Shown here one piece after another: positions 46,938-60,285 of a stretch of DNA of 64,000 bases (its first letter is position 1; every line of letters starts with the position of its first letter). The notes beneath the pieces are model-generated. The model did no database searches and was not told the origin of the DNA. It saw only the letters and a program-made list of their open reading frames with translations. The stretch lies in assembly GCA_045837725.1 (NCBI GenBank), contig JBEWZL010000278.1, forward strand, positions 62,001 to 126,000, given 5' to 3'. A program made the position numbers and the translations under genes. This DNA comes from Vermamoeba vermiformis. Taxonomy: Eukaryota; Tubulinea; Echinamoebida.

Positions 46938-49900
46938 ATGAACTTAGATATTAATGATTTAGTCAATTTGAACGACGTGCCTTTGTTAGATACAGAAGAA
47001 TTATCACCTGGCACGAAAAGTGCTACATCTACGCCATTTGTTTTAACTCCAGATCGAAAACAAATGAAAAAAAGTAATTAATTACTTATTATTTATACAT
47101 GATGCAAGTATACAGTATTGATTAATAAATTAGGAGCTAAAAAGCGAAGATCCAAATTGCAGATCGAAAGTAAAAGAGATAGTCTCGGATTATTTCAAAA
47201 TCTTGATAATAAAGGTATGTAATAATCGATTTATTAGCATCATACGTTAAACATAAAAATTAATAATGTTACAGAAATTTCTATGCTGGATGACTGGACG
47301 CCAACCATAGAACCGACTCCAAAGAAAAGGGTAAGCATAATAATGCAATCAATATTAAAATTCAGATAATTAATCATTCTTTTAGGCCTCTAATAAATTT
47401 ATTTTTGCGTCACCGATCAAACAAATTGGAGTCCAACCTGAAAATTCAAATGTAGATACTCAGAGCACAGAATCTTTGCAAACGTAAGTTCTATTAATGT
47501 ATTTATAAGCCCTTATAATATTAAATTGTCTCTTAGGCCGAAATTGAAAGAGATGCAGATCTTGCCATCCGCAGTTATTGAAACAGCACCATTCGTTCTT
47601 GATGAAATTCAACCTGAGAATATAAAGACACCCGAGAAGCCTATATTATCCAATGATGAGCTGCTATACACAACTCCGCCAAAGCAAATCCAGCCAGAAA
47701 ATTTTGTCGAACACAAAACTGAAGAGAAACAATCAAAAACATTAAAAGACTTATTTAATTCTATTGCAGAGGAAGACAAGAAGCCTAGTAAGTCGTTGTA
47801 TACGTCAAATTGCACCAGATCTAACAGATTTGTCAGGTAAACTTCTTGGATCCGCCTTCAAGACTCCAAAAAGCGTTTCAAAGATGCGATCGGTGATTAT
47901 TACACCCAAGTACGTAACTGTTCAACATATATATTACAGACATGATATTAATATGACTTCTATTAGTTTGAGTTTGTCGACGAAGAAAACACCTCGGATC
48001 AAGTTATTTTCAGTCACGCCTAAGATCCCGAAAGATACTACCGAGGATAGTAATACCAATGATGAGTCAAGTGGTATAGATATGCCTCGATCACCAACAT
48101 TTGGTACGATTATAACATTCGAAGTTGATCTAGATCTAACATTTTTGCAGCGGATCTTGGACTCTCTACGGAAAGTTTATCAAATTTATCAACACCCTCA
48201 AAGATCCAACCACCCACCCCGAAATTATCCACTTGGACTGCTGTACGTATACCGTTTTATACCAGATCCTATCAACCATATTCCTGACATTTTTTTGCGT
48301 AGTCTCCTGCCATGTGCCTGACCAGAAATGGCGTAGAATTGAGTTCGCCGAGTTCAACTTTCAAGCGAAGAATGAGATTGCCATATAAGGCAAGTCCTCG
48401 TCGTGAAGGAATGACGCCGATCCCGATGTCCTTGAGCGGAGAATTTTCACGAAGCAAAATTGCATTGTCACTGACACCAAGCTTGAAGAAAATTAACGAA
48501 ATTTCATCTTCTGAGAACAAAAGTGACGAGCAGATCCAGCTCTCAACTTCAAACTCTTCCATCCCCGAGCCTCCATCGTCTCCAACAAAATCGGTCTTGG
48601 AAACTCCGAGAAAGCCACGTGACACGGAAACTCCCATCGAGAATTCAAGCAATGCTAAAAATAATAGCTCGACAGCACTGGATCTGATCTTCAGTCAAGA
48701 GCTCAAAGAACGAGCGGAACAATTGTCGAATGAAAGTGCTGAATCACGTGACATTTCTGAAGACTCCACGAAGATCCGCGAATCCGATTCGCAAGCAGTT
48801 GAAAACAAGTCCCAGCAACAACAACAGCAAACAATACTGAACAAGTTCTTTGCTGACAAACGCAAGAATATGAACATGAAGAAGCAGCTCGTCAAGGCCT
48901 TTGAAGAGGAAGAAATGAACTTGCAGAAGAAAGACAAGGAGAGCACTAAGCAACAAGAAGAGACGACGAAGAGTACTGTTGTTGAAAAGCCTAAAGCCGC
49001 TGAAGGCACAATTAGCACGGGCATTCCATTGCCTAAAACTAGCGTGCCAAAATTGTCATCTGGGTTGAGGCCTACAAACACGACTACGGCGGCTAGCACC
49101 ACAAAGCAATCAGTCCCTGCTTCTAGTGTCAAAAAGTCTACTCCGACGACCCCTTCAAAGAGTAAGTATAGTGGGGTCTATATTATATTATGTAAGATTA
49201 CTAATGACGCGTCAACATGACAGGTGTCAAAGTGTCAACAACAAGCACGGCTAAAACTACCACAAGCGTCCTACAAAAGAAGACTGTCGTTTCAAAAACA
49301 CCGACTAGTACTAGCACCAGTACTATTAGTAAGCCGGTACCAGCTGCTACTCCCTCCGTCGCTTCGAAGAAAACTTCGGTGACTGCATCCGTTACAAAAA
49401 CTAAACCTGCCCCATTCGTCGCTGCCACTCCTTTAAGCCAAAGATCAACCGCTAGAACACCCTCGACGGCTACTAAAGCACCAATACCTTCAACTAGCAA
49501 AACACAGACTACCAAGAGTGTTTTCAACAGTGCTACATCCGCCAAAGAAAATATTCAAAATGCTGCTCCGCCAACAGTTTCGAAGCTCGAGACTAAGAAA
49601 CGAAAACGTGGCGAAGACGATGAGTTTAGTTCAAGCTCTGCTGGCATGGCAAGCTTCGATCAACTTTTGAAACAAACAACGAATCCAGAACCAACTGCTT
49701 CTGGCTCTCGAAGAACAACGCTTTTATCTTCTTCATTACGTAGAGAATCATCTTATTTCTATCGTAAAGAGCAAGAGAAGAAAAAGCAAGAAGAAGAGGT
49801 AAGAATTAAGCGAGATCTAACGACAGAAAGAACTAAACTTTTTTTCGTGAACAGGATTCGGATCCGCTCAAGCTTTTTGAGAAGCAACTCGAGGCAGCTA

Positions 49901-49992
49901 TGAAATCGGGTTCTGCTAAGGCTAACTTCGGTGCAATGATCAGTTCAGAAACGGATTCGCCAGCGAGAAAGAAAGCCAAAATCGACTGTTGA
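46938..49992 (+). CDS. Disordered nuclear Ser/Thr-Pro protein with KEN box, unrecognised
   Basis: About ten exons, roughly 800 residues, starting MNLDINDLVNLNDVPLLDTE. The N-terminal half is packed with S/T-P sites (TPFVLTPDRKQ, DWTPTIEPTPKK, TPPKQIQPE), as in CDK substrates. A middle stretch (ELKERAEQLSNESAESRD, LNKFFADKRKNMNMKKQL) is helical. The C-terminal half is Thr/Ser/Ala/Lys-rich with a KEN box (SAKENIQN, near 49544), a basic cluster (KLETKKRKRGED) and a last helix (PLKLFEKQLEAAMKSG) before KKAKIDC. Such features suggest a cell-cycle-regulated chromatin or kinetochore protein degraded by APC/C. This is inference from composition, not homology. Frames of the small exons at 47860-48290 are uncertain. 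Confidence 0.5.
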
Positions 49993-50088
49993 ATAAGAAC
50001 GCAGCCATATTGTTAATTTTTGTACTATTTCATCGATTTGTAAATAATATATCACCACTACGGTTATCTTAAGACGCTTTATTTACAA

Positions 50089-51432
50089 TTACAGAAGTTT
50101 TTTCAATTCGTCAATACATTGGTTTATGTCGGGTCTTTCTTTCGGATCCGTTCGGCAACATGAAATAATTAGCGCTTGCAAGGCCTCATCCTTGAACATT
50201 TTGCTCGATCTTTGTTTTGCGCTTCTCTTCGTAAATTGGCAAGTGCAGTTGAGTCGTCATTTCGTACAGAACAGCCGCAAAACTGTTAATTGACCAGTCA
50301 ATTATCAACACAATTTACTATAAAATTTGATTGCGTACGAATAAATATCGGCTTTTTCGTCGTAGGGCTCCTCTCCAAGTACTTCGGGGGCCATGTAGCA
50401 AGGTGTGCCAGTTACTGTATTCGCCAGCGAGTTCTGATCCAAAAAGCGGGCAGTACCGAAGTCTGATAGCTTCGCTCGGTAGTTTTTATCAAGCTAAATT
50501 GAAGTGGCAGTAACGATTTGCTTTCAGTTAGATGACTGACTTACGAGTATGTTTGCTGTCTTTAAATCCCGATGAATTATCTTCGGGCTTTGCGAATGAA
50601 GGTATTTTAAGCCCTCAGCAATGTCCATGGCAATGCAAATGATATTTTGTCGTGTGAGGGTTATAACTGGATCCGATCTGCCTGGATGAAGAAGATTGTG
50701 CAGCGAGCAGTGCATGAGGTCCATTACCAGAAGAATCTCTTCACCTTCATCAACCACTCCATAGCGATTTTACTACATTAGGATGGTTTACAGAACTAAA
50801 GCAGGAATTAATGATAGACCAGATCTGAGTCTGCTGCAGATAGGCTTACGTAGCGTTATGAACTTCTGCTAATATTGTCTCCCTTGCTGAAGTTGCCTTA
50901 AATTTCTTGATTGCGACAGCTTGGTCATTCCACTCGCCTTTAAACACCTCTCCGGCCACTCCTTCACCAAGTTTATCACCCATTACAATCTCACGACGGA
51001 CAAATTTGCCTTTTTTCCTTGACTGGAAGTAAACTGGATCGAATGCGTTAGGATATTATTTCTTTTTGAATCAATTTAATGAAGCACGGACCGAGGCTGG
51101 CCCTTTGGATCGGACTGCTTGAGATTTTGAGCGTTTTGGGTTTTGCTTAACCGTACCAGCCTAATTGTAGCAGTGGTTTATAAAAACGGTTGTACTAATA
51201 CAAGGTTGACATACTTTTGCCTGCTAGTAGTTGTTTTGGATGTAGAACTTTTAGTTGGCCTACGATCAATTCGACCCCCTAACGGCAAGGAAATGTTGAC
51301 ATTAATTACATTGGGAAACTTGCCAGGCTTGGTTAATTTTATTTGGTTCGAGTGTCGTCGATCTTCAAATCTAGCCTTCGAGGCTCTTCGCTTGCCAGAA
51401 ATCTCTTTGTTGATATTGATAGAAAAGTCCAT
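50089..51432 (-). CDS. TKL-type protein kinase with basic N-terminal tail
   Basis: Five or six exons, about 410 residues. The N-terminus is basic and disordered (MDFSININKEISGKRRASKA, NPKRSKSQAVRSKG). The kinase domain starts REIVMGDKLGEGVAGEVFKG, with AVAIKKF (catalytic Lys), KIIHRDLKTANIL, LSDFGTARF, TVTGTPCYMAPEVLGEEPYD and DPKERPDINQCIDELKKLL. All catalytic residues are present, and the closest look is to Dictyostelium-type TKL and RIPK/DLK-like kinases. Around 50195-50235 the frame from PIYEEKRKTKI must shift by one base to reach SKMFKDEALQALIISCC. No intron fits this gap, so it is a sequence error or a damaged allele. Confidence 0.75.
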
Positions 51433-51949
51433 TTGTGGTGTTCATCTTCGAAATATCTGCAGAAATGACATCGCTATTTATAGTGTGACTCTTTAATTCA
51501 CAAATATTTTATTCCTTTAGTAAAAACAATAATTAATCTGTTTGCTCCAAAAGCAGTTTTAGGTAAATTCCGCCTTTTAAATAAAAAAAACCACGAGGTG
51601 CCAAAAATGCCATTCACATGCCACAAGGCAATTATATTGCGTTTTTATTGCTTATTATTTTGTATTTCGTTCTCTAGTATCAGGGACAATCGGCCTGTGT
51701 GTTGTCCTCTACCGCTGGTGAAGAATTTGTTTTCGTTTAACCTTCGCTTTTGCTGTAATATTAAAAGTAATATTAAAGCAAAATTCGTATTAACGTAACC
51801 TTACCGAATACTAAAAGGAATTATTATTTTAATTTCATAGAAAAATTCAGACTTGGTAGTGGTTGGTTTTACTTTGCATTTTACAAGTATATAATACAAT
51901 AAATAGTACTATTATGACACAATTTTTAAAATTATTTGTTCGCCTTCAA
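51433..51949. other. Gap between the TKL kinase and the kinase-myosin 3' end
   Basis: About 520 bp of AT-rich sequence, divided between the TKL kinase promoter and the myosin gene's 3' flank. A 66-codon forward frame (51598-51798) is hydrophobic and Cys/Phe-rich without support. Nothing further is seen. Confidence 0.3.
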
Positions 51950-54900
51950 CTATTTTTTGGCGCTAGAGAACTTTTTCAAGCCGCTCGACGGCGATGTGGT
52001 AGGCTGTTTTAATGCAGACACCGTCGATGGCCTTTTGAGTCCCGAACTAGCCGCAGGGGATCCCGTCGTAGAGGCAGATCCGCTCGTTTTCAAAACATCT
52101 TTTTCTGGTGACACGATACTTGAGCTATTGACGATTGGTGAGCTCGTGCTTCCCGTCAAATTTCCTCCGCTAGGCTTTTTCAGCACTGACGGCCGTTTCA
52201 GTCCCGAGGGTGAGGCAACACTTGCAGAACTAGCAGTGCCATTACTCGTGCTCGGACTCGCTGTGCTGCTTGTAGTCGTCGTTGTCGTCTTCTTGCTTGA
52301 AGCAGGCGAGGGGCTCGTGCTGACGTCTTTCTTGCCCGTGCTCGGCGAGTACGTGCCAAAGCGTGATGGCGAGGCCGTACCACTCGTCGTGCCCGTTGAA
52401 GCCTTCTTCGTTGAATCGACCTTTGTAGGCTCTTTAAGAGCCGATTTAGGCGTTGTCTTTGGTGCCGTGACAGGTGTCTTCGTCGTGTCACTAACATTTG
52501 ACGAAGTGTCCGTCAGATCCACGCTCGTGTGGGCACTTGAAGCACGTGACGACCTCGGTGTGGGTGTCGTAGAATCACGTGGGGTCTTGCTAGTGGTAAT
52601 AGCCTTTGCGTCGGCTTTAGGTGTCACTGGCTCGGGCTTCTCAGGCTTCTCAGGCTCAGTGCGCTTAGGACTCTTCAATGACTTCTTGGGGTCAGCCTTG
52701 GGACTCAACACTTGCTCCTTAGGCGACACAACGGTCTCAGTGGCGGCTGACGTCCTTTTGTGCTTGCTCTTCTAACTTCGGCTTCAAATTGATCGCTGGC
52801 ATTGCTGCGGGAGTTGACTGTGTTCGTGCCACGCGTACTTCTTTAGGTGGTTCAGCAACAGGGATAGGAGTACTTTCAACCTTAGTCTCGCTAGTCTCAG
52901 TCTTTTGTGCACTCTCGCTGGCTGCAAATTTGTCTGGGAACGCCTCACGGAACTTCTGTTGCGTCTCAAGTTTGTGCTTGTTGTTCAAGTACTCGGGCAA
53001 AGTGAACACGTCCAAGCCACTTGTCAAGCAATACTTGAACTTGCTAATGATCGAGTCTACGTTCGGGGCTTCTTTTTCCAGCTCGAACGTGGCCAAGTGG
53101 AAGTTAGCCACGATGATAGGACTGAACGACTTCAAGTAAGCATTGTTGGTCTTGTTCAATGAAGGCGCTGTCGATGCTGACGGCAACTCGGTGCTTCGTG
53201 CCCTTGAAGTGCGAGGGGTAATCAACGCTACATTCGAGCCAGAGCGAGGTGTAGTTGAGCTCAGAGCCGTCTGTTGGCCCTTCAATTCCTCGTCTTCTTT
53301 GACACTCACAAGGCCAGTAGCAGCGTTTGGAGCAAGCGCCGGCGTAGTGTTTTGATCAGCACTAACGCGCCTGGCTTTCAACGCTATCTTGCTCTTGTCA
53401 ATAGCCTCGGTCAACGAATGGTCAAACTGCGTGGTCACATGCTTCAACATGTCCAAGAAGTTAATGAACGCGGTAGGATTGAAGCTAGGGCCGTTCAAAT
53501 GTTGAATCATGCGTTGATGAGCTGACGTCAATTGTCCAAACTGCAACTCTAACGGGCCTAGTAATGGTTCGAGAGTCTTCTTGAACTCGCTGTTGAATAT
53601 CTCTTCTGTGCGTGTGAACGAGGTGGTTCGTTTCAAGTTCTGCACGGAGCCTTGACGCGTCATAGTAGGACGCGAAGTAGGAGTTGCGGTGTCTTTTTGT
53701 GCCGCTGGGACTGCTGGTGTGTTGGTCTCTTGCACAGCAGGTTGAGTGGGCGGTGTGCTAGTGACCTCAGTGGGCTGCTTGACTTCATCAACTTTAACCT
53801 CCTTGACCTCTTTGACCTCTTTGACCTCTTTGACCTCTTTGACAGGTGTGACAGGCTCAGTCTTGCTGACCAAGTTAGGCTTGACAGTTGGTGACGTCAC
53901 AACAGCTGAAGCGCTAAGTGCTGAGAAGGTCTTTCGTCTGTTCAACGAGCGACCTTCTGACGCTGGCTTGTTGCTGTCTTGCGATGTCTCTTGAGGTGGT
54001 GACTTCTGATCGTTCTGCGGTTGACGTGCACTGATCACTGATTCGAACAGCGCTAATCGAGACCTCACGCTGTTCTTGCTAACGAGCTGTGGCTTGGCAG
54101 CAGGCGGTGTTTCTGGCTCGGAGCTGGTCTCCTCAACTTTACGAGGTTCGCTGGGCTCAGGCGTTTTAGGAGGCTCTGCTGGCTTAGTTTCAACGACAGG
54201 TGCAACAACTTCCTCGGGGATTTTCGTAGCTAGTTCCACAGGCTTCGAGATTGGTCTGTTCTTGAATACCTCAGACGAAGACCGACGTCGTCGTGGCGGG
54301 TCAGGGAGCTTGACATCAACAATGATTGGTGGCTTGACCTGCTGCGGCTCTTCGACTTTAGGTTGCTCGACTTTGACAGGCTGAGGTTCTGTGACAACAG
54401 GGACTGTTGGAGTCACGGGCTTCTCCTCAGGCTTGGCAACGACAGGGTCTTGCTTCGGTGTCTCGGGCTCCTTGACTTCGATGATTTTGTCAAGTTCAGG
54501 CCTGATCTCCTGTGCCATTGACAACTTCCTTTGCACTTCCACTTCACCGCTATTGCGCTTGGGTGGTTCAATAACACTGATCTCTGGCTTGACACCATTA
54601 AGTGCAGCGTTGTCTTTGCCAGTGTTTTCAGCGCTGTTAGCCGCAGCGGCCTTGGCCTTCATTTCAGCCTCAATTGAAGCGTTAATGCTGTCTCTCATCT
54701 CAGGACTGATGAGCTCATTGTTGGGCCGTGAAGGTGTTCTACCAATTGTCGGCTGTCGCGTGAACTGTCTAGCACTTCTGCGAGTCTTAAGTGTCGGTCC
54801 ATCAGTGTCAGATCCAGAACTTTGTTTCTCAGTTGAGCCTTTCTCGGCACTGCCTGTTCCGGTCGCTGGTGGTGGTGAAGACGCGCCGTTTGTAGCCAAG

Positions 54901-57900
54901 AAAGCAGGCAAAACAAACGGCACTGAAGGTCTTGATGTAACGCCGTCACCGAGGTCCAAACTGCCACTAGAAGATGGTCGAGCAGTCTGTGGGACCTCAC
55001 GCGGCGATAGTTCTATCATCATGGATTGAGCATGAAGACTTCGGTCTTTCTTGCTTCCGTCTTTGAACTTCTTTCCACCACGGGTCACGAGCACGTTCAT
55101 CATGCTGTTCTGTTTGCTCGGCTTGGACCGACGCGACGACTTTGATTTTTCACGAGCTCCATCGCTGTCCTCACTACTAGCAATAGTGTCTAGCGTCAAA
55201 GTTCCCGGTGCAATGGACTTTCGGCGCTTCTTGGGCGAAGCATCCGTGTCGGTGCTGACACTCACGGACAAATCACTGTCCGCAGCGATTGTCTCTGATC
55301 GTGACAGGCCTCTATTACTTCCTCCGCCGCCTTTACGCAGTCTCCTGGTCTCTTTGTTGGACAACGTTGAGAAAATTCGTTCTTGAGTCTTCTTCATGCG
55401 AATGTAAGCTTGGATTCGCGTCAAAGCCTTCACCCACTGCATCAATTTGGCACGTGCCAGTTGCATTCTAAGTAAGCACTGGAGTTTCAGGGTCGCTTGA
55501 TCACGCTCCTTGTGCGCCATGGCCTCGAGCCTGTAGTACTCCATTGACCGCAAAAACAGCTTTGATTTTGTGAGCCTGTAGTACGCACTCGCGCTGTTTC
55601 TTGTTAAGAACTCTTTGGTGTCAATGGCTTGTCTGTCAAGCGGCGAGAATCTGCCAAGACATCATTAGTTTGCAAATCGATGTAAGACTAACATAAGATA
55701 CGTACAGTCGCATGAACAGGTACGGTGACAAGTGTATCGGGAATGCTCGTGCACGCATCTTAGCGATGTCGATCAATTGAAGTGCCTTGATCTGCGCGCG
55801 AACAAAAATCGGATCGAGTGTGGCGTTCTTCTTGGGACCAGGCTTAATGCACGCAACGAAGAGCAGTTGACTTGACAGCAGCATTGATGACAGGTTCGTC
55901 ATGGTCACTTTGACCTGTGCTGCACTGCGCAACAAGTACTGCTCTTCATCGAGGTTGAAGAACGGGTTCTTGCCCTTCGGCAGTTGTGTCAACATGCCTC
56001 TGAACTGTACCGGCTCTTCATTGCTACGCAGAAAGGCGTCGGCGTTGTACTTGATCTATAAATGGCTTCGTTTAGTACCATAGAATTTCAGCAAAGTTAT
56101 GACAATACCTTGCCAGACGTGTGCTCGATTTGGAAATTAGTCGTGCCTGGCCGGGAGGAGAAATGTGGATTGCGGTACTGCTTCGAGAAAATGCTCTCAA
56201 ACACTGACTCGTCCGTTGGTTTAGCGCCTCCTTCTTTAGGCGTACTTTCATCTTCAATGATAGTCAAGATCCGCTCGACCAGATCAAGTGGTCCTTTGTC
56301 ATAAGCCGACGTAAAGGTGGCCCAATCAAGCTTCTCGCCACGGTAAAGTGCTTGTTCGACTTCGATGACTTGAGTATTTACAAATTGATGCATCTTTTCG
56401 GCGAAGTAATTGACGGTCAGCTGTTCAAAATTGTTGTCTTCGAGGCCTTCAAATCCATAATGATCGAAGATAGTGATCATAGACTTGGTCATTGTTCGTG
56501 CCAATCGGTCGTTCAGTAACTCGATCACGTGGTTGAAAATTTGGCCGTACAATCCGCGTGCGAACGCATCTCGACGAGACGTGGCCTATATTGGTAATTA
56601 GCAAATAAGGATATAATAGTGATATTATTATGTACCTCTTGAAGTGTGAATGTGTTCTTATCGGGGCATATGATGTTCATTAACAAAGAGTGCTTCACAT
56701 CCAACAACTCACCGATCGTCTTCAGTTCTACAACGGTTTTTCAGTTAGATCCAAGTTCGATTGAATAGGAACAATTACTTACCACCCTCTGACGATATTT
56801 TACATCCTTTCTTATTGCTATGTTTGAATTCAACATTGCCTAGTAACAAAACTGCAGAAAGTCCGCGGTAGATCCAAGATCGGGATCCTTCGTCGATACG
56901 CAAAATTGAGAATGCGTTGTTAACTTTGTTGAATTCTCCGATAGCGTTCTCGCCTTCGACTATTGTACAACCATTGCGCAAATAATTGTATTTTTCCAAT
57001 GGTTTCAAAGAGTACTTTTCTGGAATATTAAACAAAAGATTAAAATTCCGCCGACGTGCAAAAATAAATTAAATTCGAATCATCTGAATTAAAAAATAGA
57101 ATTTAACTTACTCCGCTCTTCTTTGTTTGCACCTGCATATGCTAAAAGCCAGTAAAATATATGGAACGCTCGTTCATTCTTTTGTGAGGAGCTGATCCGT
57201 GTCTTTTGCAAACCATCTAAAATTCCATAGTTAGCAATCAAAAAAATTAAATTAATAAACGTAAATCTGACTCACATGTATTCAACTTTGCACCAACTAA
57301 TCCTCCGTACGACTCGAAGAACAGATCCAAGTTCATAATGAACCTCGTGCCGTTGTTATTATGCATTGTTTTGGCATTACCAAAGGCCTCTAAGACATTC
57401 AATGACTCGATCAACAGCGTCGAAGTGTCACTGCGCGTCAAAGGAGATGACAGCACGGAATAATAATTGATGATGTGTTTTAGTGACTCCGTCTTGCCAC
57501 TACCGCTCAAACCCCTAAAATTTTACCTAATTAGTATATATCCGTAATATCATAATAAATCCCGTATCACTCACAATAAGACAATGGCTTGAGCCCTGTT
57601 CAAGTGCATCATGTTCGTGTAAGCGGATTCAGCTAACGCAAAGATGTGCGGTGGCATTTGAAACATCACTTTGTGTCTAAAATTACGCATAAATAACCGC
57701 GTGTAAATATCGGTCTGCTTCTCAGGGTTCACCGCGATCAGAATATTGTCCACGTATGTCTGTATTTTAGATCCGGTTAGATCTCATTTCATTATAATAA
57801 TACTATTGTATTTGATACTTACGTAGGGAATGGTATTGTTATAGCGCTTATGTAAGTTATCCAAAATTGGCGCCAAATCGATTTTAGGCATATCGATCAA

Positions 57901-60285
57901 ATTGTCCATTCCCACAGCATTGGGTCGGTATTCAAACACATCCGAGCCAGCTGCTTTGACTAACGATCCTCCCAGGCCAACAGGACCCCTAGGATTGCTA
58001 ACAGGCTCAAAAGGTACTCGTGAAGTAGTCGCCTCGAGGGTCTCTTCTTCGATGACTAAGGTGGGCAGTGTCGTCGGCAGTCCGAGTGCCAAACTCTTTC
58101 TTCTACTAGCGTTGCTGGCCTTACTAGACTGACGCTTCAATTCTACGAAATAAAGTTAGCCTAAGTCCAAAAAAGTCACGCAAAGTATGCGACGTACCAC
58201 CACTATCTTCTGATGCTCCGTTTCTATAATCACTGCTTTCTTCGTTACTTTTCTCTTCAATTTCTGCTAATGTTAGTGCCTTTGACCCTCGCATGTTTTT
58301 CTTTGACTTTGATTTTGACGATTTCATCATTCTTCGTTGCATGGTTGGACTCGGGGAATTTTTGCCCTGTTTGTCTTTTAACGCGAAGCTCATGTCGTTC
58401 AAACTATATCTTTTCTTGTATGTATCGCGCTCTTCATCTTCTGGCTCTTCCAAGTCTTCGTAATATTCCGCACTATAATCTAACAGCGGATTAACTTTGC
58501 GGTTTCCACCAGCGCCTGTATTGTAGCCTTCGTTGTCGATAGAACTTCCGCTCGTTCGTAATGAAGACGCGGCTGCTAGCTTTTCAGCGCTTCTATTAAG
58601 TGGTGTATTGTTGTTGTCTGATACATCGTCATTATTACTGACAACAAAATTTCTGTAGCTCAAAATACCCCTGTCATCTTCTGAATGAATTGATATACTT
58701 TTTTGACGCCTTGAATCATCTGAATCAGATTCTGAATTGACACTACTAACGTCGTGATTACTCCTATAACATCGAATTAGTATTCATGAAACAGATCCAG
58801 TTGTAGGATTGCACGTACTTTTCGGAATCAGTTGGTTCTTCGCGTTGATTATTCTTCCAGTAAATAAACCGAGCCACCAAGTCCTTCAAATACACTGTGC
58901 TCTTGGCTTTAGCAATGAAATTATGTTGCAGTAATTGTTTAGCCGAAGGACGCTACGTGTGGAAAAATGTTAGCAAAGTCACGCACTTATAACACGTGTC
59001 CATAACCGTGAAATTTCTTACCTCGAGCGGATTCTTCTTCAAACAAACTGAAATGAAGTGTTTAAAGTCAGCTGAATATTTTCCTTCGAGTGTTGGCGGC
59101 GGGCTGGTAGCGATAACAACTGAAAGTTTCATCGGACTGACGTCATCGTGCGGGACTCGGCCTGTTGCGAGCTCAATGGCAGTGATGCCTATTGACCAAA
59201 TATCCGCCTTGTAATCGTGTCCTTGCTGTGTAATGACTTCAGGGGCCATCCAATAAGGCGTGCCAGCAACGGTATGTCTCTTGTCTTCGTTTGAAGCCAG
59301 TCGCGCTGAAACTCCAAAATCGACTAGCTTTACTTCACCCTCAGACGAGACCAAAATATTTTCGGCTAATGATTATTAGTAGGTAAAATACAAGGATAAA
59401 TAATCCATTTTTTGGTACGTACCTTTGATGTCGCGATGAATTTTTTCTTTGTCGTGCAAATAAATCAAGGCTTCGATGACGCCCCTTAATATAATAGCAA
59501 TAAACATTTCTTCCATGCGCGTAGGTTTTGCCTTTCAAATCGTTAGTGAAATGACTTGAGAATAATATCATACGTTTGGGAAGTGTACCAATTCCTTCGC
59601 ATTTCCTCCGTTGATGAATTCAGTGATGAGCCATAATTTAGTGTCTTTTTTGTTGATATAAGCGCCGTAGAATTTTAGCACGTGACGCTCCCTACACGAT
59701 CCACAAATTAAAATAATTTCGTTAAGATTGAAATAAACCAATTTAGCAAGCGCTATTGATTTGGAGTGTGTTATTTATACTATAATAATAATACGTACTT
59801 TGTTTCTTTGAGCATTTGAATTTCTTGACCGATCACCTCGTAGTCTTGAGGCTCCACGCCGGCGAGGTCTATTATTTTAATGGCCACTATTTCGCCTGAT
59901 TTTTTCTCCACTCTGCAATTTTTAATAATAATTAGATTAGTATCTCGCTGTAGCTGGCGTGACAAGACCAATTAAATTTCCAACGGGAGTTTCAATGGCG
60001 ATCCCGGTAATAATTATTAAATAATTTAATTTGCTCTAGATTGCTAACAATTATTCGATTAGAATAATGTGGAGCAAATTCAGAAGCAAATCTCAACCGA
60101 CGAGTTAATTTTTGACTTACGCTTTGTAAACTCGACCAAAACTTCCTTGGCCAATCCTCTCCTTTTTTTCATATTTATCCTTTGGATTGCCAGGCAAACA
60201 AAGCTATAAAGCAATATTTTATCGTTAGATCGTGTCCACAGTTCACAATAAAAAATTCGCAACGTACATTTCGTAACACCTCCAT
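51950..60285 (-). CDS. Giant Ste20-type kinase fused to a myosin motor with disordered tail
   Basis: About 18 exons and over 2,300 residues. Residues ~20-280 form a GCK/MST-like kinase (ERIGQGSFGRVYKA, VAIKIIDL, KIHRDIKAENIL, VDFGVSARLAS, GTPYWMAPEV, RPSAKQLLQHNFI). A phospho-rich linker leads to a myosin head (MDNLIDMPKIDLAPILDNL, TYVDNILIAVNPEK). Its P-loop reads GLSGSGKTES instead of GESGAGKTES, switch I reads NNNGTRFI instead of NxNSSRFG, and switch II (DHYGFE) is kept. One or two IQ motifs follow (KLQCLLRMQLARAKLM, TRIQAYIRMKKTQER). The ~1,100-residue tail is Pro/Ser/Thr/Lys-rich with a KEV repeat (53790-53850). The layout equals animal class III myosin. Near 52737 the frame must shift by one base to reach the last 260 residues. 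Confidence 0.8.

Noticed and set aside
51936-52775. 279-codon plus-strand open frame opposite the myosin tail
   Set aside because: The repetitive Ser/Thr/Pro/Lys coding on the minus strand leaves few stops opposite; the plus-strand protein is Val/Leu/Gly-rich low complexity without features.
54391-55029. 212-codon plus-strand frame
   Set aside because: Same shadow effect over the long single-exon part of the myosin tail.
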